NCBI GenBank assembly: GCA_039707465.1
Contig: CM077648.1
Span: forward strand, 14,711,119 to 14,775,118
Direction: 5' to 3'
Source: Rhabdophis nuchalis
Taxonomy: Eukaryota > Chordata > Lepidosauria > Squamata > Natricidae
Length of the DNA: 64,000 nucleotides
Position 1 is the first letter of the stretch. Every line of letters starts with the position of its first letter. Of this stretch, positions 55,782 through 64,000 are shown piece by piece. Position numbers and translations under genes: made by a program. The notes beneath the pieces are model-generated. The model saw only the letters and a program-made list of their open reading frames with translations, did no database searches and had not been told where the DNA came from.

Positions 55782-55916
55782 CAGGGGTCTCCAACCTTTG
55801 CAACTTTAAGTCTGAAGGACTTCAGCTCCCAGAATTCTCCAGCCAGCTTTGCTGGCTGGAGAAGTCTGGGAGCTGAAGTCCTTCAGACTTAAAGTTGCAA
55901 AGGTTGGAGACCCCTG
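55782..55916. mobile_element. 135-bp palindromic hAT-type MITE, subfamily B
   Basis: Termini CAGGGGTCTCCAACC and GGTTGGAGACCCCTG, with octamers ACCTAGAT and ACCTTGAT. It splits the repeat that continues at 55925. Confidence 0.95.
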
Positions 55917-55949
55917 ACCTTGATGACTGAGAAGCTCCAGAGACTTTTA

Positions 55950-56251
55950 TATGGCATCCATCATTGAAATTAGGTGAAAGGTTTAAGCAGAAGGCCCAGT
56001 AGATTATTTCAGCGGTGGATTCATAATGGCATTTTGATGAGAAATAATGCCTTCCTTATTTCCTCTATCTAAAGAGCTATGCATAATAAACAGTGCCATT
56101 TAATTGTTTGGCTTGAAGCTGAAATCCTAATCAGGGTGGACAGAATGCAGACTTAGTGGATAAGCCAAATTAACACTTATTCTATTGATTTAAGTGGCTC
56201 TATTCCATGTATGTGTGTACAGTATGTATGTAGGTATGTATGTAAATAAAT
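55950..56251. other. Unassigned stretch
   Basis: Nothing recognised except a short TATG run at about 56220-56245. Confidence 0.4.
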
Positions 56252-56592
56252 GACGCTGTGGCTCAGTGGCTAAGACAGAACGTCGGCAGTTCAGCGGTTC
56301 AAATCCCTAGTGCCGCGTAACGGAGGGAGCTCCCGTTACTTGTTCCAGCTTCTGCCAACCTAGCAGTTTGAAAGCATGTAAAAATGCAAGTAGAGAAAAA
56401 GGAACCACTTTTGTGGGAAGGTAACAGCTTTCGGTGCGCCTTCAGGGTTTAGTCATGCCAGCCACATGACCACGGAGACGTCTTCAGACAGCGCTGGCTC
56501 TTCGGCTTTGAAACGGAGATGAGCTCCACCCCCTAGAGTCAGAAACGACTAGCACATATGTGCGAGGGAAACTTTTATCTTTACCTTATTTT
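56252..56592 (+). mobile_element. tRNA-derived SINE
   Basis: GCTGTGGCTCAGTGGCTAAG (A box), GGTTCAAATCCC (B box), CCAACCTAGCAGTTTGAAAG, CACATGACCACGGAGACG and CTCTTCGGCTTTGAAACGG. A short piece of the tRNA stem is missing after AAGACAG. Confidence 0.9.
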
Positions 56593-56623
56593 GTGTATGA
56601 TTGAATCTAGATCCAAACATACC

Positions 56624-57073
56624 GTATTTTTCGGAGTATAAGACGCACCAAGATTTTTAAGAGGCCAATTAAAAAAAAAAGGTTTTGCACTCTACAAACC
56701 TCCCAAAAACGGGGCCGTTTAAAAAAAAAAAAAAGGCATGAATAGCCCTTAGGAGGCTTGTAGAGTGGGGGGGGGGGGATGAGCAAAAAAACACCCATTT
56801 TGCCAAAAAAAAGACATTAGGAAGCTTATAGAGTGCTCCTGGGGGCTGGGGGACAAAATTGAGCAAAAAACAGCCCATTGTTTGCTCATTTCTGCCCTCC
56901 CCAGCCCCCAGGAGCGCTCTGAAAGCCTCCTAAAGGTTATGCGTGGCCATTTTGGTGAAGGGAGGGGTTTCAAGAGGCAAAACAATTGCTGTATTCACTG
57001 TATAAGATGCACCCAGATTTTCAGCCTCTTTTTTGAGGGGAAAAAGGTGCGTCTTATACTCCAAAAAATACAG
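56624..57073. mobile_element. Transposon with GTATAAGACGCACC termini
   Basis: The left end is TATTTTTCGGAGTATAAGAC and the right end GGTGCGTCTTATACTCC..AAAATA, its complement. The interior contains inverted GGGGGCTGGGG/CCCCAGCCCCC arms, so the element is partly palindromic. Relative of 11208-11596. Confidence 0.75.
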
Positions 57074-57776
57074 TAATTATAGTTCTCTTCCTCTTTCTTC
57101 TTCAGAAATGTAACTCCAGGCGCTTGCTACCTGGAACAATCATCTTCCTAAACAAGAAAGGTTAAATATCCCCACCAAATGCATTCCATCTGAAACAATG
57201 ACAGATCCAAATTCAGAAGAAAATGACTGAGGTGTTTTTTTCTCCATTTAGAAGCAATAATTCGTTACACTCCCAAGAACCGAATAGACCACCGAGAATC
57301 CATCTTTTAACATGATTGCCACCTATAAAACTATAGCAGCCACTGACTGCAGATGGTTAAATTGTTGAGATAAATGGCCTCCTGCCCAGCCTCTGCACGG
57401 GGATGATAGTGCAGCAGCAAAATAAACGGGCTTATTAGATGCTTTTCTGCAGGGGGAAGAGCTTAGTAGAATTATTAATAGACAGAGACTGATTGCCTGT
57501 AGCATAATATTCAGCCAGGAAGTCTCTTATGATATACAGTATTCCTGCTGCAACCTGTCTTTCTTGATCCTGCCTGCTGTTGATCCTTTTTCTATTTCCA
57601 TGCTCCCATCTACATCCTTCTCACTATCCCCTATGGAGCATCCAGGCGTACAAAATAGGCAGAGACTCGCTTGCCCCATCGTGCCCAACATTTTTTTTTT
57701 ATTACACTCCGGGGACATTCCTTTTTTTAACAAATAAAACCGGGTAGAAGGAGGTAAGGATTTCGGTGAGAGTGCT
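57074..57776. other. Repeat-poor stretch
   Basis: No repeat family recognised. 57310-57530 is well-mixed sequence with CAGATG and GATAA motifs that looks like conserved non-coding DNA, but alignment is required. Confidence 0.4.
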
Positions 57777-58106
57777 TTTGTTGTTGTTAGTTGAGAAGTT
57801 GTGTCCGACCCATCGCGAACCCATGGACAATGTTCTCCCAGGCCTTCCTGTCCTCTATCATTCCTCTGGAGTCCATTTAAGCTCACGCCTACTGCTTCCA
57901 TCATGCCATCCAGCCACCTCACTCTCTGTCGGCTCCTTCTTCTTTTGCCCTCCATCTTTCCCAGCATTAGACTCTTGTTCAGTGAGTCCTTCCTTCTCGT
58001 TAGGTGGCCAAAGTATTTGAGTTTCCTCTTCAGGATCTGGCCTTCTAAAGAGCAGTCAGGGTTGATCTCCTCCAGGACTGACCGGTTTGATCGCCTTGCA
58101 GCCCAA
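57777..58106 (-). mobile_element. BovB/RTE LINE 3' end
   Basis: The minus frame 58126-57527 begins with RTE C-terminal sequence (AARRSNRSVLEEINPDCSLE, LKYFGHLTRRKDSLNKSL, RQRVRWLDG). The (AAC)n tail complement TTGTTGTTAGTTG marks the 3' end at 57777. Confidence 0.9.
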
Positions 58107-59109
58107 GAGATTTTAGAGGTAAACATAATTCCCTATAGATAGCATTTTCTATCTGCATTAAACTGGTGGTATGTAAAATACTTTTACAACCTTATTTTGA
58201 CCTCATTTAAAGGCAGTGTGTAATTTCAGCCGGCCATCCTAATTAGGAGTGAACTAATCTTGAGTGAGCAATAATGCCCCCCTCAGCAGAAAACATAGTC
58301 TAAAGATCTGCACACTAGAATTTTACTGGACATAAGAATTCACTATTTTAAACTCATTGGGGGAAAGGGAGATAAATTTGCGTAAGGTTAATTAATCCTC
58401 TTCTCTTCCCTTTCTCATCTTCAGTTACAGTTCAGAAAGTGCCTGGTTTTTAAATTAGCTTCTTATCCTAACAATAGAGAAGCAAATTTGCTTTAGAGCA
58501 TCCGGTACAGTCTGTGTTTCAAGAGAGCAAATTGTCTTCCAATTCTAACTCACCATGTCCTTTGCTAGCTGGAAGAACAGATGCTATACATTCATTGGGA
58601 AAAAAAATAATGGATGAATGGGAACTCACGGTAATTTTACCAGCGAAAAATTAGACTGCAAGATTATGATAACCCTTGAAAGTTGGCAGGCCAATCCTTA
58701 CAAACTTGTCATTTGGATTCCAATAATGTAAGGAGATAACTTGTTCCTAGGATATAAAAGAAGCAAATAATCCTGATCAGACAGTATGACAGAACTGTCA
58801 TTTTCCTGGAAACCTCACTATGCTGCATAATGTCGAAGTGCCATTTTTAGAACCAGCTTGCCAGGAACATTCATGGTAAGTTTGGATTTAATATGAGGCT
58901 TTTTGTTTAAAAAAAAAAAAAAGTGCAAAACGTATTAATTGAGATGAATGTAAGTATTGGGATCTGAGCAGGCATGCAGATAAAATACTTCCTATTGAGA
59001 AGAATTAAGAACTACAGAAACATAAACGAAGTATTAGAAAAGCAAATATGAAAACATGAAAGTGAAAAGCAGTAAAAGTTAAAAGAAGATAATTACCGGT
59101 AAAAAGAAA
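58107..59109. other. Repeat-poor stretch
   Basis: About 1 kb without a recognised family, AT-rich and mixed. The longest apparently unique interval with 9676-10743; a candidate for conserved non-coding elements. Confidence 0.4.
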
Positions 59110-59540
59110 GAGAGAAAAAAGCATCTAAAGAAGTGACGGCAATTACAAATATAATCATTACTATTTTTGCCCTCCTAAATTATATATCATGATCCCCTTC
59201 TTCCCATAAAGAATCCCTTTTAATCAGCAAATCCTGAGATGCTAGTCATTTTGTCCATTATCAGTAAAAAGTCCATAAAGGGTTTCCAGTTCTTTTATAA
59301 AGGTAGTTATTGTTCTTTCCCTAATAAGACAAAGACAATTCAGCCATTCAGTTTGGCCATTCACAAGTCCTATCTTCACAATCCACTCTTGCATTGTGGG
59401 TATAGTATTTCTGTATTTTTTTACATTTTTGTGCATATAATAGCCTCGCTGCATGTCTGATGTGAAAGATGAAGTCCACACATGGTCCAATGAAACTGAT
59501 TTATTGCTAAAAAGTTTATGCACAGACATCTTCTCAATTA
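59110..59540 (-). pseudogene. Possible L1-type ORF2 C-terminal remnant
   Basis: The minus frame 59529-59242 includes EWIVKIGLVNGQTEWLNCLC and FIKELETLYGLF, reminiscent of the end of L1 ORF2 before the stop. Weak resemblance only. Confidence 0.3.
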
Positions 59541-60112
59541 ACAGTTCTAGGCTGCATCAACAGAGGGATAGAATCAACATCACGTGAAGCATTAATACTT
59601 TATAATGTCTTGGTAAGGCCACACTTGGAATACGGCATTCAGTTTTGGTTGCCCCAATGTTCCAGACTCTAGAAAGAGTGCAGAGAAGAGCAACAAAGAT
59701 GATTAGGGAACTGGAGGCTAAAACACATGAAGAACGGTTGCAGGAACTGGGTACGTCTAGTTTAATGAAAAGAAGGACTAGGGGAGACATGAGAGCAGTG
59801 TTCCAAAATCTCAGGGATTGCCACAAAGAAGAGGGAGTCAACCTATTCTTCAAAGCACCTGAAGTCAGGACAAGAAGCAATGGATGGAAACTAATCAAGG
59901 AGAGGAGCAACTTAGAACCGAGGAGAAATTTCTTGACAGTTAGGACAATTCATCAGTATGACAACTTGCCTCCAGCAGTTGTGAATGCTCCAACACTAGA
60001 AGTTTTTAAGAAGAGATTGGATAACCATTTGGCTGAAATGATGTAGGGTCTCCTGCCTAAGCAGGGGATTGGACTAGAAGATCTCCAAGGTCCCTTCCAG
60101 CTCTGTTATTCA
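59541..60112 (+). mobile_element. CR1 LINE 3' end with open ORF2 C-terminus
   Basis: The frame 59645-60046 encodes LERVQRRATKMIRELEAKTH, SSLMKRRTRGDMRAVFQNLR, GVNLFFKAPEVRTRSNGWKL, RRNFLTVRTIHQYDNLPPAV and LEVFKKRLDNHLAEM, the CR1 ORF2 C-terminus, without stops. The 3' end is GGACTAGAAGATCTCC..TTCCAGCTCTGTTATTC. Confidence 0.92.
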
Positions 60113-60769
60113 AATTCTAACATCCAGCACTTGCTTGGAGTTCAAGGGCATTGGACTGCTGGTGACTACATAGGGATTCAGGGCGGATTCCTCTTTTAAT
60201 TCCGGCTCCAGGTTCTGCCACTTCTTCTCCTACACTATAGTTACCATATATACAATCAATTGTCCAATAATCTTTTATAAAAGGCAACCCTTTCCCTTTA
60301 TCTTCAGATGAATCCTCGTTTTAAACATGACACTTGATTTGGTTTAAAAATAAACCTTTCATTGGAGCAGGTGTTTTTAACTGTATTGTAGTAAGAGATC
60401 ACAAATTGCTTTGGTAGCAGATAGATTTTTTTTCCACTCATGTTTTTTTTTTATTGGAGTCCCATTTTGAGATATTTAGCAGCCTGTACAGAACGTCGCA
60501 AAGTCTTCAGAACTTGGAAACTTTATGCGAGAGATTTATTTTTTTCTTCACTCAGGCAAAATGTCACAGAGCTTGGCCTAGTTAGAACACGAACGACAAG
60601 AGAAGGAAAGCAACCTTTTGAGAAGGTTATGCTCCGTAGCTTTCGACATCACCATCCTTGTCATAATATTGACAACTTTGTGGGACTTGTCAAAATGAAA
60701 TGCTCTTCTCTAGAAGGATTTCCTTCAGTATGGAAGCACTCTCAAGACAAGGGCCAGGAACTGCATTTC
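60113..60769. other. Unassigned stretch
   Basis: A plus frame from 60440 covers part of it with no recognised domain. CTTCACTCAG at about 60549 resembles an acceptor, but no matching donor is convincing. Confidence 0.4.
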
Positions 60770-60777
60770 AATAAGGC

Positions 60778-61130
60778 AGTGATGACTAACCTTTTTTGGC
60801 TCGTGTGCCAAAAGCGGGGGGAGCGCAGGGGGGGCGTGTGTGGGCGCGCCACACCCATAATGCTATGTGCACAACCCCCTGCTTTTGGCGCACTTTTTTC
60901 ACCCTCCCCAGGCTCCAGAGGCTTTCTAGGAGCCTGGGGAGGGTGAAAACAGCCTCCTCCCCACCTCCAGAGGCTTCAGGAGCTTCCCTGAAGCCTCCAG
61001 AGGGCGAAAATCAGCCTCAAAAGAAGGCGTAAATTAGCTGGCCAGCACACACAAGCATGCTGGAGCTGACAAGGCAATGCTTCGCTTGCCCTAAGAAATG
61101 GTTCCGCGTGCCATAGGTTCGCCATCACTG
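60778..61130. mobile_element. Non-autonomous hAT (CAGTGATGACTAACC)
   Basis: The ends CAGTGATGACTAACC and GGTTCGCCATCACTG are flanked by a perfect duplication CAATAAGG at 60770-60777 and 61131-61138. It is a 7945-type relative. Confidence 0.93.
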
Positions 61131-61372
61131 CAATAAGGGGTACGATAGGTGTGCATCATCAGCATTTGGGGTTTCAGAAGACCTTCTGACTTTCTCGTTT
61201 TATTTTTCTCACATTACCTGTTGCTTTATCTGAATGTGAATTATTCTTTGAAACCATAGATTCCCCAGCACCTGCAGCTACACACTTGGAATTCAACTTT
61301 TAAAAACACAACAGGTGAGGATCAAGGGTGAGATACTACCAGTTTAACAACTGGTTCGCTTCGCTCATGCAC

Positions 61373-62254
61373 CAGGGGTGAAATCCAGCAGGTTCTAAGA
61401 GGTTCTGGAGATCTGGTAGCGGAAATTTTGTGTAGTTCAGAGAACCGGTAGTGGAAATTTTGAGTTGTTCAGAGAACCAGCAAATGCCACCTCTGGCTGG
61501 CCCCAGAATGGGATGGGAATGGAGATTTTGCAGTATCCTTCCCCTGGAGTAGGACGGGAATGGAGATTTTGTAGTATCCTTCCCTTGGAGTAAGGTGGGA
61601 ATGGAGCTTTTGCAGTATCCTTCCCCTGGAATGGGGTGGGAATGGAGATTTTGCAGTATCCTTCCCCTGGAGTGGGGTGGGAATGGAGATTTTGTAGTAT
61701 CCTTCCCTTGAAGTGAGGTGGGAATGGAGATTTTGCAGTATCCTTCCCCTGGAGTGGGGTGGGAATGGAGATTTTGCAGTATCCTTCCCCTGGAGTGGGG
61801 TGGGAATGGAGATTTTGCAGTATCCTTCCCCTGAAATGGGGTGGGAATGGAGATTTTGCAGTATCCTTCCCCTGGAGTGGGGTGGGAATGGAGATTTTGT
61901 AGTATCCTTCCCTTGAAGTGAGGTGGGAATGGAGATTTTGCAGTATCCTTCCTCTGGAGTGGGGTGGGAATGGAGATTTTGCAGTATCCTTCCCCTGGAG
62001 TGGGGTGGGAATGGAGATTTTGTAGTATCCTTCCCTTGGAGTAAGGTGGGAATGGAGCTTTTGCAGTATCCTTCCCCTGGAATGGCGTGGGAATGGAGCT
62101 TTTGCAGTATCCTTCCCCTGGAATGGGGTGGGAATGGAGATTTTGTAGTATCCTTCCCCTGCCATGCTCACCAAGTCATGCCTACCAAGCCACAACATGC
62201 CCACCAAGCCACGCCCACAGAACCAGTAGTAAAAAAAATTGAATTTCACTACTG
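61373..62254. mobile_element. hAT with 41-bp minisatellite, second locus
   Basis: It starts CAGGGGTGAAATCCAGCAGG and ends TTGAATTTCACTACTG, the same family as 47487-50350. The flanking octamers TCATGCAC and TCACACAG are only partly alike. Confidence 0.85.
61507..62160. repeat. 41-bp minisatellite, about 16 units
   Basis: The unit is GAATGGAGATTTTGCAGTAT, then CCTTCCCCTGGAGTGGGGTGG, so the consensus differs from the first array (CCCCTGG and GGTGG instead of CCTCTAG and GGAGG). Marked variants repeat 205 bp apart (GTAG..CCCTTGAAGTGAGG at 61691 and 61896) and 451 bp apart (CCCTTGGAGTAAGG at 61567 and 62018). The 279-codon minus frame over it (62276-61437) is an artefact. Confidence 0.95.
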
Positions 62255-62521
62255 TCACACAGGCACCAAGACACACACTGTGCTCGTGTACAGTTCAGAG
62301 AATACTTACCTTCCGGATTGCTGCTTGGGAAGGAAAACAGCTGAGGGGCGGCTATCCACTCAGCTGAGAAGATAAAGATAGCTAAAGCACAGGGGCGGTC
62401 AGGGGGGCCCACCTGCTTGTGGGAGCAAACTGATCCACTCTCAGCTGATCTTCAGAGCTATTGGTTCGCCTGAACCGGTTCGAGTTGGTAGAATCCCACC
62501 CTGTTGAGGATTTTCCACAGC

Positions 62522-63226
62522 AAATAGTTGCAGCATATGCTAGAATAAATGAAGTCCCCACAGAGATTCATATTAAATTTTTAAGAAGGTACACACGGGA
62601 GGAGATACTGAGGGCACAACGGGAGGGCCCGTTGAAATATGAGCAAAAGGACATTGCCATATTAAAACAGATTCCAAAAAAGATTAGAGAAGCGAGAAGG
62701 AAATTTTCCTTCTTGTCTAAAAAGTTATATAAAAATGGAATCTGGTTTAAATGGTTAATGCCTGAAGGAATGTTGGTATTCTGGGAGGGACGTAGAATTA
62801 GAATTAGAATTAAAACAATAGGGGAGGCAGAGGCCTTTCTTAAAAAACATTCCTCAATCCTGGGAGACGAAGAAGAAGGAACAGGAGGAGCCACAGCCCC
62901 GCCCTCTGAGGGGAGGGAGAAAGAAGGTGCGATAGCAAAAAGGCTCAGATCTCAAAAATAATTAATTTTGAATTATTGTAATTCTTGAAACAGATGAAAA
63001 CGTAAAACTAAAGATTGAATGTATGAACTTTAAAAAAAAATGTGTTAAATGTATATATCTCCTAACACTACTTGTTTAACATGATATTGTATGAGGACCC
63101 GATTGCAGTCACCATCTCTGGTATGGAAGCTATAAAATGTATAATATAAACCCTAATTACCCTTTCCTTACATTATAAAATTGTAAAATCAATAAAAAAA
63201 ATTTATTCAAAAAAAAATAGTTGCAG
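62522..63226 (+). mobile_element. L1-like ORF1-only retrotransposon, second copy
   Basis: The body is 62534-63214. Target duplications AAATAGTTGCAG lie at 62522-62533 and 63215-63226. The order is ORF1 (stop at 62959-62961), about 250 bp of 3' UTR and an A-rich tail, with no ORF2. The 3' UTR is related to that of 25269-25548, and the copy is truncated at a different 5' point, so the two insertions are independent. Confidence 0.85.
62534..62961 (+). pseudogene. L1-type ORF1 protein, C-terminal domain
   Basis: Matches the last 140 residues of 25549-26270 at very roughly two-thirds identity: AYARINEVPTEIHIKFLRRY, TREEILRAQREGPLKYEQKD, ILKQIPKKIREARRKFSFLS, NGIWFKWLMPEGMLVFWEGR and the basic end IAKRLRSQK. 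The coiled coil and RRM are lost by 5' truncation. The frame is open although the two copies differ at many residues, which suggests their source genes stayed coding while they diverged. The open frame continues upstream only through flanking DNA. Confidence 0.8.
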
Positions 63227-64000
63227 ACAAAGATTTTTCCTCAGCGCAACAGTTGAGAAGGTAAGGCTGAGATTCAACCCCTTCTTGTTCTTCTCAGTTA
63301 AAAGTTTTTTTTCCCTTGAAGCCAGTTTCAGAAGCTGGTGACATGAATGGAGACATCTGTACAATTTTATTGAGTTATTATGGTGGTGGTTTGCCATTGT
63401 CATCTTCCTTGTTTCTTTCTTTTCTTTTTTTCATTCCTGATTACAGCCTTGAATTCCTGGTATGTCTCCTCATCCATCCTAACATTTACCAATGCTTAAG
63501 TGTTGTTGTTTTTTAAATCAGCTAAGATTAGCTACTATTAATCAGGCAGGTCACCGTGTTCAAGGCAATCTGACAAAATCGGGCCTCCCCTCCCAAACTG
63601 AAGGCCTTTTGACTCTTAAAAGCTTATCATCCCAATGGAAAATCCATTTCGTGTGGGATTTGAAGTCCACCAGTCTTAAAAGAGTCAACTTTGCAGACCC
63701 CTGATTTAAGCCTTCTCTCATTTAGCATCCATTTTAATGACTTCCCCCCACCCCATTTTAATCTCTTCCAAGAAACTATTAGAAGATAGGAAGTTGAGTC
63801 ATGGGTAACGGGAGTTTTTGTTGGTGGTGATGGTTTGAGACATTTCTTTGCCCATCCAAGCCACTTCTTCTGTCTGAACAAGTTGGTTAGGGGAATTTGA
63901 GGAAGTAGAAAGTCTTTGGAATGTGTCAACTGATAAATTGTGTAGGTGCATCAACCTCAGGATTTCTTCCCCAAAGTGTGTGGCAAGACATGGGTGAGGA
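63227..64000. other. Mostly unassigned; half palindromic MITE at 63658-63705
   Basis: TGAAGTCCACCAGTCTTAAA, then CAACTTTGCAGACCCCTG, is the right arm of subfamily A. Nothing else was recognised. Confidence 0.5.

Larger units (their letters stand above)
61323..62503. mobile_element. Outer hAT (CAAGGGTGAGATACTACC)
   Basis: The left end CAAGGGTGAGATACTACCAG pairs with the right end GTTGGTAGAATCCCACCCTG. Octamers GTGAGGAT and TTGAGGAT flank it at 61315-61322 and 62504-62511. The minisatellite-bearing hAT 61373-62254 is nested inside. Confidence 0.85.

Noticed and set aside
61437..62276. 279-codon minus-strand frame with repeated GKDTAKSPFPPHSRGRILQ-like segments
   Set aside because: It is the complement of the second 41-bp array plus transposon flanks.

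Overview
The window is vertebrate nuclear DNA, most likely from a squamate reptile and probably a snake. The evidence is the mix of repeats: BovB/RTE LINE 3' ends, Sauria-type tRNA SINEs, a second tRNA-headed SINE family, CR1 and L2-like LINE 3' fragments, very many non-autonomous hAT elements with 8-bp target duplications, a Tc1 relic, several solo LTRs and long tetranucleotide tracts. I see no bacterial operon structure and no complete host protein-coding gene. Nearly every open frame is transposon debris or a simple repeat read in six frames. Two short open segments with splice-like borders (20499-20626 on +, 33095-33203 on -) are the only host-exon candidates, and neither could be assigned to a gene.

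Layout. 1-5.2 kb: an old 272-bp tandem duplication, L2-like LINE ends, an LTR piece, then a CpG-rich hAT cluster with a 220-bp inverted repeat and a 61-bp minisatellite. 5.2-18.3 kb: BovB ends, an LTR-like unit carrying a SINE that itself carries a hAT, an interrupted Sauria SINE, L2 and CR1 ends, and a hAT split by an L2. 18.3-31 kb: CR1, SINEs, a hAT carrying a Sauria SINE, and a 1.0-kb L1-like ORF1-only insertion with a 17-bp target duplication (25252-26287). 31-47 kb: antisense L2 copies, four well-bounded solo LTRs, nested hATs and a Tc1 relic. 47.5-50.35 kb: one hAT element swollen by about 66 copies of a 41-bp minisatellite. 51-57 kb: nested LTRs, a long GAA tract, a third copy of one LTR family, and a 135-bp palindromic element. 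57-64 kb: BovB, repeat-poor sequence, CR1, then a hAT inside a hAT holding a second 41-bp array, followed by a second ORF1-only L1-like insertion.

The two most interesting signals are (i) two independent L1-like insertions that run ORF1, short shared 3' UTR, poly(A), with no ORF2, a half-L1 architecture; and (ii) a hAT family whose internal 41-bp segment has expanded into minisatellites at two loci, with higher-order repeats. Insertions nest up to three deep and many carry exact target duplications, so much of the insertion history can be read directly. Family names come from recognition by eye, without a repeat library.
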